Origin: Synechococcus sp. MU1642
GTDB lineage: Bacteria > Cyanobacteriota > Cyanobacteriia > PCC-6307 > Cyanobiaceae
Length of the DNA: 64,000 nucleotides
Reading direction: 5' to 3'
Assembly (NCBI RefSeq): GCF_020514115.1
Contig: NZ_VTKZ01000005.1
Span: forward strand, 62,001 to 126,000
The notes beneath the pieces are model-generated. The model saw only the letters and a list, made by a program, of their open reading frames with translations, had not been told where the DNA came from and searched no databases. A program made the translations under genes and the position numbers. Shown here piece by piece: positions 47,425 to 58,148 of the stretch (the stretch's first letter is position 1; each line of letters starts with the position of its first letter).

Positions 47425-48129
47425 TCAGGCAATGGGCTCGTCCAACGCCCCCCAATGGCGTGGATGGGGCGCAAGATACTCCGGAGAGCCACCCTGCTCC
47501 GGAGCCGTCAGCACGAAATCAAAACTGATGGAACAGCGCAGCTCGTCTGGGTCTTCGTTTTGCAGAACGCTGTGCTGCAGGCTCGACGGAAACAGCACGA
47601 GCAAACCCGGGCGTGGGGCCAGATCCCAGTGGGACTGATTCAACGGGTGGCCTTCAGCAATCGGACCGCCGTAACCAACCGCCAAACCCGCCACCAACTC
47701 ATTGGGTTGATGGGACGCATGCAGGCGTAGGACGCCCTCCTCACCACAGCCCGTGCCCGAGAGGTAGAGAACAGCGCTGAGGTGGGCATTGGGGTGATGG
47801 TGCCGTCCAACCGCTTGATCCCAATCGCTGATCACAGGCCAGCAACGCTGCAGATGTAGGGCCACTTGGCTGCGAGTGAAGCCCAGCGAATCGAGGTAAC
47901 TCCAGGCCTGATCGACAACCAGCTGGGCCAGAGCCTGAAAGGGCTCCTGTTGATGGAGCTGCCACACCCCATGTAGGTCACCCGTCCAGGCGCACCCTTC
48001 ACTGGGGTTGCCTTCGGCCTCGCCGCGAAGCTTCAGCAGGGCCTGCATGCAGGACGCTTGCTGCAGGGGATCGAGCCGAATTTGAGTGGTTGCCACCACG
48101 GTGGGGAAGAGCTGATGAAGCTGAAGCAC
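47425..48129 (-). CDS. Putative 2-oxoglutarate/Fe(II)-dependent oxygenase
   Basis: The 234-residue protein (LQLHQLFPTVVATTQIRLDP, then WPVISDWDQAVGRHHHPNAH, LSAVLYLSG, GLLVLFPSSLQHSV, RCSISFDF) fits the TIGR02466-type 2OG-Fe(II) oxygenases. The likely iron ligands are His in HPNAHLS and His in LQHSV, with the Arg of RCSIS for 2-oxoglutarate. The substrate is unknown. It heads a five-gene minus-strand series with a ferredoxin next. Confidence 0.83.
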   Translation of the reverse strand: MLQLHQLFPTVVATTQIRLDPLQQASCMQALLKLRGEAEGNPSEGCAWTGDLHGVWQLHQQEPFQALAQLVVDQAWSYLDSLGFTRSQVALHLQRCWPVISDWDQAVGRHHHPNAHLSAVLYLSGTGCGEEGVLRLHASHQPNELVAGLAVGYGGPIAEGHPLNQSHWDLAPRPGLLVLFPSSLQHSVLQNEDPDELRCSISFDFVLTAPEQGGSPEYLAPHPRHWGALDEPIA

Positions 48130-48171
48130 GCCAACACCTCCAAACCCCTCCGCTTAACCGTAAACACGGCA

Positions 48172-48200
48172 CAAAAAAACCGGCCCCTAGGGACCGGCTT
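48172..48200 (-). terminator. Rho-independent terminator of the large atp operon
   Basis: On the minus strand CCGGTCCC and GGGGCCGG form the stem (about 48197-48180, innermost pairs open as the loop) and run into seven T. It lies about 20 bases after the atpG stop. Confidence 0.9.
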
Positions 48201-48221
48201 TCAAAAAATCGATCGAGATAA

Positions 48222-49172
48222 TTAGCCGACCGCTGCGGCACCGCCTGCCACTTCCAGGATCTCCTGGGTAATCGCAGCCTGACGTGCCTTGTTGTAGTCA
48301 AGGGTGAGGGTCTTGGCCAACTCCTTGGCGTTATCGCTGGCGTTGTTCATGGCGGTCATCCGGCTGGCCAGCTCAGAAGCTGCCGATTCCTGCAGGGAAC
48401 GCAGCATCTGGTTCTGCAGATACAGGGGGAGCAGCGCATTGAGCAGCTGTTCGGGGGTCTGCTCAAACACGATGTCCGAAGGGATCTTCGGCTCCGTGTT
48501 GGCAGGGCCTGCACCGGGCTCCACTGTCAGAAGGCCGTCCTTGGTGGTGAGACGGAAAATCTCATCCTCAGGATCAGCGATGTCCTGGGGGTCCAAGGGC
48601 AGCAGGGTCTGAACGACAGGCTTGCAGCTCACCAGGTTGAGGAACTTGGTGAAGATCAGCTCGACGCGATCGGTGCTTTCAGCCAGGAATTCAGCCAACA
48701 GATCCGTGGAGATGGAGTTGGCCTCATCGGCGGTAGGAACCTGTTCCAGGCCAGAGAAGGTGGCCTGGATCGGGTAGTCACGACGGGTGAAGTAGCCGAT
48801 GGCTTTGGTGCCGATCAGCAGCAGCTTCACATCAAAGCCTTTGCCCTTCAGCTCAGCAAAACGCTGTTCAGTGCGCTTGATGATGTTGGCGTTGTAGCCA
48901 CCACAGAGGCCGCGATCACCAGTGACAGCAACCAGGGTGATGGTCTCCACATCACGCTGCTGCATCAGAGGAGAGGCTGCGTCTTCGAAACGCATGCGGG
49001 ACTGGAGGTTTTCCAGAATCCGCGCCAGCCGATCCGCGAAAGGACGGCTGCGAAGCACTTGCTCCTGTGCGCGGCGCACCTTGGCCGCAGCCACGAGGCG
49101 CATGGCCTCGGTGATCTTGCGGGTGTTTTTGACCGACTTAATTCGGTCTCGGATTTCTTTGAGATTCGCCAT
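48222..49172 (-). CDS. atpG: ATP synthase F1 gamma subunit
   Basis: AtpG is the central rotor shaft. The 316-residue protein begins [20 protein letters not shown] and ends with the matching helix ([20 protein letters not shown], then RQAAITQEI), which form the coiled-coil axle. The middle has [15 protein letters not shown] and the cyanobacterial insertion (about 195-235, [14 protein letters not shown]), which affects redox or ADP inhibition. It is the last gene of the operon, with a terminator after it. Confidence 0.98.
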   Translation of the reverse strand: MANLKEIRDRIKSVKNTRKITEAMRLVAAAKVRRAQEQVLRSRPFADRLARILENLQSRMRFEDAASPLMQQRDVETITLVAVTGDRGLCGGYNANIIKRTEQRFAELKGKGFDVKLLLIGTKAIGYFTRRDYPIQATFSGLEQVPTADEANSISTDLLAEFLAESTDRVELIFTKFLNLVSCKPVVQTLLPLDPQDIADPEDEIFRLTTKDGLLTVEPGAGPANTEPKIPSDIVFEQTPEQLLNALLPLYLQNQMLRSLQESAASELASRMTAMNNASDNAKELAKTLTLDYNKARQAAITQEILEVAGGAAAVG

Positions 49173-49185
49173 GTCGGCAGCTCCT

Positions 49186-50706
49186 TCAGGCCGCGGAAGC
49201 GACCATGGTGGACACGACTTCAGTGATGGCGTCCTTAAGGATCGCCTCAGCCTCAGGACTCATCACTTTCTTCTCCTGGATTTCGGTGATGAACTCAGCC
49301 TTGTTGGACTTGAGGTACTCACGCAGTTCACGGGAGAAGTCGACGACCTTGGCGACGGGGACGTCATCGATCAGGCCCTTCACACCGGCGTAAACGATGG
49401 CGACCTGCTCAGCCAGGATCAGGGGGCTGAACTGAGGCTGTTTGAGCAGTTCACGCAGACGCTTGCCACGCTCCAGCTGCTGCTGAGTGGAAGCATCCAG
49501 GTCTGAAGCGAACTGAGAGAAGGCAGCCAGCTCGTCGAACTGGGCCAGCTCCAACTTCAGGGTGCCGGCAATCTTCTTAATGGCCTTGGTCTGGGCAGCA
49601 CCGCCCACCCGGCTCACGGAGATACCCACGTTGATCGCAGGACGCAGACCTGAGTTGAAAAGGTCTGAGCTGAGGAAGATCTGACCGTCCGTGATCGAAA
49701 TCACGTTGGTGGGGATGTAAGCCGAAACGTCACCGGCTTGGGTCTCGATGATCGGCAGAGCAGTCATAGAACCCTTGCCCATGGCGTCAGACAACTTGGC
49801 TGCACGCTCGAGCAGACGGCTGTGGCAATAGAAGACGTCACCGGGATAGGCCTCACGACCGGGCGGGCGACGCAGCAAGAGCGACATCTGGCGGTAGGCG
49901 GCAGCCTGCTTGGAGAGATCGTCGTAAATCACCAAGGTTGCCTTGCCCTTGTACATGAAGTACTCGGCAATGGTGGCACCGGTGTAAGGAGCCAGGTACT
50001 GGAGCGCAGCGGGCTCGGAAGCGTTGGCAGCAACGATCACGGTGTAGTCGAGGGCGCCGCGCTCACGCAGCACCTCAACAACGTTGGCCACAGAAGCAGC
50101 CTTCTGACCCACAGCGACGTAAACGCAGATCATGTCCTGATCCGCCTGGTTCAGGATCGTGTCGATCGCAATAGCTGTCTTGCCGGTCTGGCGGTCACCA
50201 ATGATCAACTCGCGCTGGCCACGGCCAACGGGGATCATCGCGTCGATGGCGGTGATGCCGGTCTGCATCGGCTCATGAACCGACTTGCGTTGAATGATGC
50301 CGGGCGCCATTGATTCAATCAGGCGCGTTTCGCTGGAGGCAATTTCACCCTTGCCATCGATGGCGCGGCCCAGGGAGTTCACCACCCGGCCCAGCATGCC
50401 TTCACCTACTGGGACAGCGGCAATCTTGCCGGTGGCCTTCACCGTGCTGCCTTCCTGGATGCCGTATCCCTCACCCATCAGCACCGCGCCGACGTTGTCG
50501 TCTTCGAGGTTCAGGGCGATGCCTTCGGTACCGTCCTCAAATTCAATGAGTTCGCCGGCCATGGCTTGCTGCAGGCCGTAGACACGGGCGATGCCGTCGC
50601 CCACTGTCAGAACGGTGCCGACATTGCTGACGGAAACCGACTTGTCATAGTCCTCAATCTGCTTCTTGAGGATGGCGCTGATCTCGTCAGGACGGATGGA
50701 AACCAT
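49186..50706 (-). CDS. atpA: ATP synthase F1 alpha subunit
   Basis: The 506-residue alpha subunit forms the non-catalytic sites of the alpha3-beta3 ring. It has the P-loop [16 protein letters not shown] near residue 170, [19 protein letters not shown], the cyanobacterial [20 protein letters not shown] and [15 protein letters not shown]. It is 13 bases upstream of atpG and 57 bases after atpH. Confidence 0.99.
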   Translation of the reverse strand: MVSIRPDEISAILKKQIEDYDKSVSVSNVGTVLTVGDGIARVYGLQQAMAGELIEFEDGTEGIALNLEDDNVGAVLMGEGYGIQEGSTVKATGKIAAVPVGEGMLGRVVNSLGRAIDGKGEIASSETRLIESMAPGIIQRKSVHEPMQTGITAIDAMIPVGRGQRELIIGDRQTGKTAIAIDTILNQADQDMICVYVAVGQKAASVANVVEVLRERGALDYTVIVAANASEPAALQYLAPYTGATIAEYFMYKGKATLVIYDDLSKQAAAYRQMSLLLRRPPGREAYPGDVFYCHSRLLERAAKLSDAMGKGSMTALPIIETQAGDVSAYIPTNVISITDGQIFLSSDLFNSGLRPAINVGISVSRVGGAAQTKAIKKIAGTLKLELAQFDELAAFSQFASDLDASTQQQLERGKRLRELLKQPQFSPLILAEQVAIVYAGVKGLIDDVPVAKVVDFSRELREYLKSNKAEFITEIQEKKVMSPEAEAILKDAITEVVSTMVASAA

Positions 50707-50763
50707 GGCGTGTGATCCCAGCTGGGAGTTGGGGAGGAAGGTGCGGTGGAGGAAAGAGTGAGG

Positions 50764-51312
50764 TCAGCTCGCCTTGGCGAGTGCCAGACCAAGGCGACGA
50801 ACCTGGCCAGACAGGCTGGCATCGATCACCTGAGATCCGAGACTCACGACGAAACCGCCGATTAAGGACGGATCCACACTGAGGTCGATGTCGACCTTGT
50901 TGGTGCCGGCCATGGCCTGCACCTTTTTGGACAGTGCCGCCTGTTGATCCTCAGTGAGGCTTTGAGCAGAACGGACCTGGGCCAGCGTGATGCCCTGCTG
51001 TTCCCGATAAAGCTCGAGGTAGCGAAGCATCACCGCATCAAAAGCGATGAGTCGTTGGCGGTCAGCCAGCACCTTCAGCAAGTTGAAAACTGAAGGAGTG
51101 ACATCCTCACCGACAAGCGCCTTGAGAGCTTTCTTCTTGGCGTCCGGCTCAAGAACCGGGGACACCATGGCGTCGCGGAAGTCTTCGGAATCGTTCCATA
51201 TCGCAAGCAGTTGCTTGCATTGATCGGCAACGGTTTCAGACTCACCTCGGGCCTCAGTGACCTGAAGCAGTGCTTCGGCGTAAGGGGTTGCGAGGGAATT
51301 GAGGAGAGGCAT
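50764..51312 (-). CDS. atpH: ATP synthase F1 delta subunit
   Basis: Delta links the peripheral stalk to the top of F1. The 182-residue protein has the N-terminal helical domain (LATPYAEALLQVTEARGESE, NDSEDFRDAMVSPVLE) and the C-terminal VDIDLSVDPSLIGGFVVSLG motif. The start shares one base with the atpF stop (TGATG). Confidence 0.97.
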   Translation of the reverse strand: MPLLNSLATPYAEALLQVTEARGESETVADQCKQLLAIWNDSEDFRDAMVSPVLEPDAKKKALKALVGEDVTPSVFNLLKVLADRQRLIAFDAVMLRYLELYREQQGITLAQVRSAQSLTEDQQAALSKKVQAMAGTNKVDIDLSVDPSLIGGFVVSLGSQVIDASLSGQVRRLGLALAKAS

Positions 51313-51794
51313 CAGGCGTTCTCCAGATTTTTGATTGTGGAATCGATCAACTTGGCCTGAGCACTGGCATCAAGACGACCGGGAAGTTCGGCAAGGGCCT
51401 TGTCGATTGCCGCCAGAGCGGCCTCACGACGCAGGCTGTCCTTGATCCGAGCAGCGTCGGCTTCAGCATCGGCATTGGCACCAGCCTTGATGGCTGCCAT
51501 CACAGAAATAGTGCGCTTCTCGCCTTCGGCACGAATACCTGCAGCGCGGGCCTGACCATCAGCACGAATCTTTTCAGCTTTTTGCTGAGCAGCAGCCAAT
51601 TCGGACTGGGCCTGGCTCAGGTTTTCTGTGGCGGTTTTCAGGCGGGACTCAGCCTCCTGCAACTCCTGAAGAATGGCGGTGCGGCGGCGTTCCAGGATTC
51701 CTCCCAGGAACCCGCGCAGGAACCAGAACAGGAGCCCGATCACGATGACCAGGTTGACCAGATTGGTTTCGAGCGGATTGAGATTGAGGGTCAT
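51312..51794 (-). CDS. atpF: ATP synthase Fo subunit b
   Basis: The b subunit is one strand of the peripheral stalk. The 160-residue product has one N-terminal membrane helix (LVNLVIVIGLLFWFLRGFL) and a long charged Ala/Glu/Lys helix. ATG 51794 overlaps the stop of the b' gene (TGATG); a GTG one codon earlier is possible but less likely. Confidence 0.96.
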   Translation of the reverse strand: MTLNLNPLETNLVNLVIVIGLLFWFLRGFLGGILERRRTAILQELQEAESRLKTATENLSQAQSELAAAQQKAEKIRADGQARAAGIRAEGEKRTISVMAAIKAGANADAEADAARIKDSLRREAALAAIDKALAELPGRLDASAQAKLIDSTIKNLENA

Positions 51795-52258
51795 CACGCG
51801 GCCAGCAAACGGTTGATGATCGTGGTGCTCAGCTGATCCACCTGACCCTTGAGCTGGGTACGGGCGGACTCACGCTCGGCCTCGATGGCACGACGGCTTT
51901 CCTCTTTGGTGCGGTTGGCTTCAGCTTCCGCCTGGGCCAGCGCTTCGCGGTACAGCCGATCAACTTCTTGTTCCGCCTCAACAATCACCGCCTGAGCGGC
52001 CTGGCGGGCACCTTTCAGCTGTTCAGCCAGATCAGCTTCCAGGCGTTCAACCTGGGCGAGCTTCTGCTTGGCATCAGCACGACTGGTGGAGATGTAGCCC
52101 TCACGATCTTCCACGACCTTGCCGACCGGACGGAAGAAGAGAACATTGAGCAGGAAGGTGAGGAGAACCACCTGAACCGCCATCAGCGGAAGGGTGGCAT
52201 CGAGGTCAAAAAGACCTCCCTCCGGAACACCTGCTTCAGCGAGCAGAAGCCAGGTCAT
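51794..52258 (-). CDS. atpG2: ATP synthase Fo subunit b'
   Basis: Photosynthetic bacteria and plastids use a b/b' heterodimer; this 154-residue protein is the b' partner. The N-terminal part is hydrophobic (about 22-42: [20 protein letters not shown]) and is followed by [15 protein letters not shown] and a charged coiled coil. It lies between atpE and atpF, the usual order. The gene is also called atpG in some cyanobacterial annotations, so the symbol is provisional. Confidence 0.95.
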   Translation of the reverse strand: MTWLLLAEAGVPEGGLFDLDATLPLMAVQVVLLTFLLNVLFFRPVGKVVEDREGYISTSRADAKQKLAQVERLEADLAEQLKGARQAAQAVIVEAEQEVDRLYREALAQAEAEANRTKEESRRAIEAERESARTQLKGQVDQLSTTIINRLLAA

Positions 52259-52327
52259 GGAAAGGTGCGCTGGAAAGGAATCGAAACAAGGAGTTCAGAA
52301 GGGGGATCAGCGATCCCCCTGCACTGA

Positions 52328-52705
<378 letters not shown>

Positions 52706-52745
52706 TTAGCAGATCGCCGTTCTCTGGCGATAGAGGAGAGAGGTT

Positions 52746-53471
52746 TTAGTGAGCCTCGTGGAGGCCTTCACCGATGTAGAAGGAGGCCAGGGTCGCAAAG
52801 ATCAGAGCCTGAATGGCACTGGTGAACAGACCCAGAAGCATCACGGGCAGGGGCACGATCAGCGGCACCAAGTACACCAGCACCCCAACAGCCAATTCGT
52901 CGGCAAGGATGTTTCCAAACAGACGGAAAGAGAGGGAAAGAGGCTTGGTGAATTCCTCGATGATCTTGAACGGGAGCATGATCGGGGTCGGCTCCACGTA
53001 CAGCTCGAAGAAGCGCAGACCCTTACGGCTCAAACCGGCATAGAAATAGGCCAGTGACACAAGCAGAGCCATCGCCACAGTTGTGTTGATGTCTGCGGTG
53101 GGAGCACCCAGCTCACCCTCGGGAAGTTCGAAGATCTTCCAAGGGATCAGGGCTCCGCCCCAGTTGCTCACGAAAATGAACAAAAAGAGGGTGCCAATGA
53201 ACGGCAGCCAGTCGCGGTAGTACTTCTCGCCAATATTGTCGCGGGCGATGTCGCGGATGAAATTCCAGAGGAATTCGAGCAGGTTCTGCAGACCGATCGG
53301 GTCTCGCTTCATACCGCGGGTGCCAACAAGCACCACAGCGAGAAGGATGCCGATCAGGATCCAGGAGCTCAGGAACACCTGGCCGTGCAGATACAGATCG
53401 CCGATCTGCCAGTACAGGTGGTGACCCACTTCCAGTTCAGCGAACGGGAGTGGTAAGGGCAACAAAGCCAT
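52746..53471 (-). CDS. atpB: ATP synthase Fo subunit a
   Basis: Subunit a forms the proton half-channels beside the c ring. The 241-residue membrane protein has the essential Arg in [17 protein letters not shown] and the ending [20 protein letters not shown], with about five membrane helices. A 169-base gap lies between it and atpE, larger than others in the operon, and may hold a promoter or processing site; I see no clear terminator in it. Confidence 0.98.
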   Translation of the reverse strand: MALLPLPLPFAELEVGHHLYWQIGDLYLHGQVFLSSWILIGILLAVVLVGTRGMKRDPIGLQNLLEFLWNFIRDIARDNIGEKYYRDWLPFIGTLFLFIFVSNWGGALIPWKIFELPEGELGAPTADINTTVAMALLVSLAYFYAGLSRKGLRFFELYVEPTPIMLPFKIIEEFTKPLSLSFRLFGNILADELAVGVLVYLVPLIVPLPVMLLGLFTSAIQALIFATLASFYIGEGLHEAH

Positions 53472-53495
53472 GGGTGCAGATAAAAGTGCTCAGAC

Positions 53496-53867
53496 TCAGC
53501 GGTCGTCAAAGACGTGCTGAAGAATCAGGGCGGGCTTGTAGAGAAGGAATCCCAGGAAGGCCGGCAACAGATCAAGTTGAGGCAGCTTGGCCGAACCAAC
53601 CACAAGCAGGGTTGGAACGATGAGCTGAAAACGTCCCAGTCCACGGGACTGGTCACTGAGCCGGGCCACGCTGCGAGCCAGCAAACGCACGTACAGAAGT
53701 CCGGCGAATGAGCCCACAAGAACACTGCCGGCCACCGAGAGATTCATGGTGAGGGCCACGATCGGAACCGTGACGAGGGACACCAGAACGGTGGCCAACA
53801 GCAGGCGACGTTGAAGACGGTAAAAATCTTCCAAGCGCTGCCTGAAATGGCGCGCGGAATCTATCAC
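53496..53867 (-). CDS. atpI: ATP synthase accessory protein Atp1/AtpI
   Basis: From GTG 53867 the product is 123 residues with four hydrophobic segments (about 25-45, 50-70, 85-100, 105-118: LLLATVLVSLVTVPIVALTM, AGSVLVGSFAGLLYVRLLA, FQLIVPTLLVVGSA, LPAFLGFLLYKPALIL). This is the small poorly conserved membrane protein that opens cyanobacterial atp operons and helps assemble Fo. The frame extends further upstream but would overlap the methyltransferase gene, so the start is placed after its stop (53881). Confidence 0.85.
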   Translation of the reverse strand: MIDSARHFRQRLEDFYRLQRRLLLATVLVSLVTVPIVALTMNLSVAGSVLVGSFAGLLYVRLLARSVARLSDQSRGLGRFQLIVPTLLVVGSAKLPQLDLLPAFLGFLLYKPALILQHVFDDR

Positions 53868-53880
53868 GCGTTCGTTGCTG

Positions 53881-55050
53881 TTATTCCTGCAACAGAAGCA
53901 GCTGTCGATCCACAAGATTGCGGATCTGATCAGGAGACGCAAGGGCCCCCAATGTCTGTACCGGCTGCTCGGCGACAGTGCGCAGCAGGGTTCGGTCAGC
54001 ATCACTGAGCTGAATCGGCTCCATGTTGCGACCAAGAATTGGATCGGGTTCCCCCCAGAGGCAGGGCTGAACCAAACCCCTGGCCAATCCGAGGGCCTCA
54101 TCACTCCAACGGGCTCGCTCCACCGGTGCAGCAGAAAGAAAGAACTCGAAGTGGCTGATGTCGGGATCCAGCTGTTCCACAAGCTCCCACTGCTGACGCG
54201 GTGGCAAGACCTGGGCTCGCTCCAGCAGCTCACCTTCCAGGAAGCGGGCTGGATCCCAGACCTCCGGATTGGAGAAGCCGGCGAAATGCAGACCCGCCGT
54301 TTCGATGAACGCGAAGAGACGCTCGAGGTTGTAACTGGTCTCCTGCGGGTGCAGGTACATGTCCGCAAAATTGGCGTCAGGAGCGCAATCAACGGCCCAG
54401 CGTTCACGGTGATGACGCGCCAGACGGTTGCTCTCGGGCAGGGTCTCGAACAGCTCCCGGCCCAGACGCAGGCCCTCTGCCCCTGTGCCGGCATTCAGAA
54501 GTCTCAGGGCTTTCTGGGTCCGGTGGATCTCCCAGCGACCGGCATCGGCATATAGGAAAAGGTGCAAAAGACCAGACGGAGCCAAGCGATCCGCCAGGGA
54601 GCGCAGCCCCGCCTCCGGCTGATCCAGGTGATGCAACACCCCCACCGAGTTGATGTAGTCGAAAGATCCTTCGTCGCCGAGATCCAGGAGGCTGCGTTGC
54701 TCCTGACGCAACGCGTTCACCTGCTGAGCCGCTCCGGAGCGCTGACAGCGTTCCCGCGCCACCGCCAGTGCCCCATCACTGATATCCACCCCGAGCACAT
54801 CCGCACCCGGGTTGAGATGACAGAGGTAATCGGTGCTGACCCCGGTGCCGCAGCCGGCATCGAGGATCCGCGGCTGCTCCGTTCCGGAGGGGATCAGCCC
54901 ATGCACTGCTGCCAGCACGCTGCGATGACACCAACGCCAGTTGTATCCAGGCGGCGGTCCGTCCTGAAGCGGATCCCCCGGAAAGGGAAAGCGGTCATAG
55001 AACGCACTCACCACAGGAGTCGCAGCATCACTGGGCTTGGGGTGGGTCAT
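53881..55050 (-). CDS. SAM-dependent methyltransferase, substrate unknown
   Basis: From ATG 55050 (MTHPKPSDAATPVVSAFYDR) the product is 389 residues. The N-terminal segment FYDRFPFPGDPLQDGPPPGY leads to motif I RILDAGCGTGVSTDYLC near residue 62, VLGVDISDGAL and the YINSVGVLHHLDQPEAGLR region. The C-terminal 180 residues form a separate helical part (LETLPESNRLARHHRERW-like stretch, then ADMYLHPQETSYNLERLF). It lies just upstream of atpI on the same strand and may be read into the atp operon. Confidence 0.85.
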   Translation of the reverse strand: MTHPKPSDAATPVVSAFYDRFPFPGDPLQDGPPPGYNWRWCHRSVLAAVHGLIPSGTEQPRILDAGCGTGVSTDYLCHLNPGADVLGVDISDGALAVARERCQRSGAAQQVNALRQEQRSLLDLGDEGSFDYINSVGVLHHLDQPEAGLRSLADRLAPSGLLHLFLYADAGRWEIHRTQKALRLLNAGTGAEGLRLGRELFETLPESNRLARHHRERWAVDCAPDANFADMYLHPQETSYNLERLFAFIETAGLHFAGFSNPEVWDPARFLEGELLERAQVLPPRQQWELVEQLDPDISHFEFFLSAAPVERARWSDEALGLARGLVQPCLWGEPDPILGRNMEPIQLSDADRTLLRTVAEQPVQTLGALASPDQIRNLVDRQLLLLQE

Positions 55051-55196
55051 GCAGCGCAGATTCGGCGCCTGCGAGCTTTTCACGCCAGCCCCATCGATCC
55101 CCTGCAGCACCGCAACGCCTGCAAACATTTGTTCATGGGGCCGCGGAGCGCCATCCCGGCAGCCGTAACGTGTCGCGATCCGGCTTGCTTTCGTCG

Positions 55197-58148
55197 ATGA
55201 CAGTGACCGCCAGCAGCGGCAGCCCGCGCGTGTCTCCCCAACTGTTCGACACGCTGCCGCTCTCCAGCGTCCGTCAGGCGGAGCAGCAGGACCGTTTCCC
55301 TGACAACGGGGAACTCGACAGTCTGGTGACTTTCTTCCGAACCGGTCAGGACAGGATCGAAGCGTCCCGGATCATTGCGGCCAACGCGGAGGCCATCGTG
55401 GCCCGCGCCGCCAACAGAATTTTTGTGGGAGGCACGCCCCTCTCCTTCCTTGAGGCACCTCTAACAACGGGCGAAACCGGACGTTCCTCTGGTCAAAAGG
55501 GCACTCCACTAGCAGCTGACCAAGTCGCATTTGAGCAGTCGGTGCGCACGTTCACTGGCGATAGCGGCACCACAAAAAGAGGCAACTTTTTTACCCGTCT
55601 TCTCGAAGGGGCCGGTGGGGATGCTGATATTCGTGTGGTGCTTCCCACAGGCTTCAACGCCATCAGCGTGGCCAAATACGGCCCGGCGTTCATGCGCAAG
55701 TCGGTGCGCGACATGGGTTGGTTCCTGCGCTATGTGGGCTACGCACTGGTGGCCGGAGACCCCAGCATCCTTGCGGTCAACACTCGAGGGCTGCGGGACA
55801 TCCTTCTGGAGAACTGCTCCCTGGCCGCCACCAATGTGGCCCTTCAGGAAATGCGTGCCGCTTCAGCAGAACTGCTGCGGGATCGTCCTGAAGCCCGTCA
55901 GATGACCATCGACTGCTTCAACGTGCTGTTGCAGGAGCTGGCCATCCCCACCCCCAGCACGAAGCAACGCCAGGGGAGTGCGGTGCAACAGGGCCTGCAG
56001 CTGCCTGCGATCTACGCCCTGGCTTCAGAGGGACGCCAGCTGTTTGAAATGCGTCCGGGTCTCTCCGGATCCGAGAAGGCAGAAATCATCCGTGCCGCCT
56101 ACCGCCAGGTGTTTGAGCGCGACATCGCCAAGGGGTATTCACAGACACCCTGCGCGGACAAAGCCAGCGCCGTCGCCCAGGGCCAGATCTCAATGCGTGA
56201 ATTCGTTCGCGCCCTTGGCCGCAGCAAGGAATACCGCCAGCAGTTCCACGACGGTTTCGTCAACAGCCGTGTGGTGGAACTGGCTTATCGCCACTTCCTC
56301 GGCCGAGGCATCAGCTCCCTTGAGGAATTCCGGAAGTCGTTTGCCATCCTCAGCGACCAGGGCCTCAATGGCCTGGTTGATGTGCTGGTGAACTCCTCGG
56401 AATACGCCCAGGCCTTCGGTGAGGAAACCGTTCCCTACCTACGCGATCTCGGCACGGAAGCTCAAGAAAGTGCTGGCTGGGGCTCCAACCGCAAGCTGTT
56501 CAACTTCAGTGCCCCCTTCGATGGCGCACCGCAATACGTCACCCTCTACGCCTCCTACCGCCAACCCTTTGCCGACCAGCACGTCTACGGCGGTGGCAAT
56601 GATCCGGTGGCGAACAAATTCGGAGCCATCTTCCCAAGTGGAACCGCCTCAGTGGCCACCCGACCAGCCCCCTACAGCTACGACAGCCGACGATTGCTCG
56701 TTAGCAACGGCCTCAACAGCCCTGGCCAACTGGACAGCGACAGTTTCCGCAAAAGCCGCCCCCGCAAGGGTGGGCCGCGTGTGATGCGACTTCAGCAGAT
56801 CGCCACGGGCGGCACTGTAAATCCAGGTCGAGGTGGTCAGCCCAGCGTGCGCACGACTGAGGCCAGCACCCAAGCCGTGATCAAGGCTGTGTACGTGCAA
56901 GTGCTCGGCAACGGCGGCTATGCGGGAGAGCGCATGAGCTCTGATGAAGCCCGCCTCGAAAACGGAGATATCTCGCTCAAGGATTTTGTGCGGGCAGTCG
57001 CCAAATCCGATGCTTTCCGACGCCGCTACTGGAGCGGCCTTTACATCGTTAAGGCGATCGAAGTGATGCATCGCCGTTTGCTAGGCAGACCCACCTTCGG
57101 CCGCTGGGAAATCGACGCGCTTTTCGATACAGCCGCAAGACAGGGCTTCTACGGATTGGTTGACGCACTAATCGACAGCAAGGACTACAGCGAAGCTTTT
57201 GGGGCCGACACTGTCCCCTACGAACGTTTCATCACACCCGGTGATGTGACTGCACGCCGAACCCCAGGCTGGTCACGTGCACTCAAGCTTGAGGCTGCCG
57301 CTGACCTTACCCTCAGCAGCCGTCCCGAAACACAGCGGTCGGAAGCATTCCGCAGTAGTGGCGATGTAACGCCACGCAACCTGCCAGACACCCAAAAGAC
57401 GGCCACCCAAGACTTCGCAACAACGACGAGCGGAAACGCCGCAGCGCCCAGTTGGCTGTCGGTGGTGCGTCAACAGCGTCTTGCGTCCAACAGGACTGGC
57501 TTCCCGATGCGGCGAGCCAGCAACTCAACACCAACCAGCATTGGCGGTCGCAGCTGGAGCGTTGAGCTGATTTCTTCCAATGCGCGTAGTGGGCAAGCAC
57601 TTCCGCGTATGGGGATGGCTCTTGTCACGGAAGATGCTGCAGGATTCCGCTTGCGGGGAGGACTTCCCGCAACGCTTGAGCTGAAACAGCCATGCAGCGA
57701 AGATGAGCTCCAGACAGCCCTGAGTGCAACCTACAGGCAGCTTCTCAACCGTGTCCCTACTGAGAATGAGCGGCTGATCAGCGCAGAATCACGGCTGCGT
57801 AACCAGGACATTGACCTACCTGAATTCATTGCCGAAGTGGCGATGAGCGAAGCATTCCAGAACCGCATCGCCTCCATGGCTCCGCTTCGGGCCGCGTCCG
57901 CGGCAGGTTTGGCTCTGCTGGGACGGGCCACCACCCCAGCCGAAACCAGCCGCTTCCTGATCACCCGCGCTCAAGCGGGTCATGGCGCTGCCGTGACTGA
58001 ACTGCTGGCGGAACGGATCAGCACGACGGTGCCCCGCATCGACGGCATGGCGACCGCATCAGGGGTCAACCAAGCCACCATCCAGCGCACGGCTTCGCTT
58101 TACCGCGGTAACGCCGGCCTGAATCCTCCGACGGGGGACGCGATCTGA
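55197..58148 (+). CDS. apcE: Phycobilisome core-membrane linker (ApcE, LCM)
   Basis: ApcE anchors the phycobilisome core to the thylakoid and is a terminal energy emitter. The 983-residue product has an N-terminal phycobilin domain (about 18-240) with a PB-loop insertion (about 77-140) and a candidate chromophore Cys207 in LLENCSLAATN. Three linker repeats follow, near 270-420 (EKAEIIRAAYRQVFERDIAK), 540-680 (TQAVIKAVYVQVLG) and 820-940 (LQTALSATYRQLLNRVP), joined by Ser/Arg-rich arms. Three repeats fit a mid-sized core. ATG 55197 is chosen over 55170. A terminator follows. Confidence 0.97.
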   Translation: MTVTASSGSPRVSPQLFDTLPLSSVRQAEQQDRFPDNGELDSLVTFFRTGQDRIEASRIIAANAEAIVARAANRIFVGGTPLSFLEAPLTTGETGRSSGQKGTPLAADQVAFEQSVRTFTGDSGTTKRGNFFTRLLEGAGGDADIRVVLPTGFNAISVAKYGPAFMRKSVRDMGWFLRYVGYALVAGDPSILAVNTRGLRDILLENCSLAATNVALQEMRAASAELLRDRPEARQMTIDCFNVLLQELAIPTPSTKQRQGSAVQQGLQLPAIYALASEGRQLFEMRPGLSGSEKAEIIRAAYRQVFERDIAKGYSQTPCADKASAVAQGQISMREFVRALGRSKEYRQQFHDGFVNSRVVELAYRHFLGRGISSLEEFRKSFAILSDQGLNGLVDVLVNSSEYAQAFGEETVPYLRDLGTEAQESAGWGSNRKLFNFSAPFDGAPQYVTLYASYRQPFADQHVYGGGNDPVANKFGAIFPSGTASVATRPAPYSYDSRRLLVSNGLNSPGQLDSDSFRKSRPRKGGPRVMRLQQIATGGTVNPGRGGQPSVRTTEASTQAVIKAVYVQVLGNGGYAGERMSSDEARLENGDISLKDFVRAVAKSDAFRRRYWSGLYIVKAIEVMHRRLLGRPTFGRWEIDALFDTAARQGFYGLVDALIDSKDYSEAFGADTVPYERFITPGDVTARRTPGWSRALKLEAAADLTLSSRPETQRSEAFRSSGDVTPRNLPDTQKTATQDFATTTSGNAAAPSWLSVVRQQRLASNRTGFPMRRASNSTPTSIGGRSWSVELISSNARSGQALPRMGMALVTEDAAGFRLRGGLPATLELKQPCSEDELQTALSATYRQLLNRVPTENERLISAESRLRNQDIDLPEFIAEVAMSEAFQNRIASMAPLRAASAAGLALLGRATTPAETSRFLITRAQAGHGAAVTELLAERISTTVPRIDGMATASGVNQATIQRTASLYRGNAGLNPPTGDAI

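Noticed and set aside
53868-54494. Upstream extension of the atpI frame
   Set aside because: It lies inside the methyltransferase gene in another frame and has shadow-like composition; only the part after 53881 matches Atp1.
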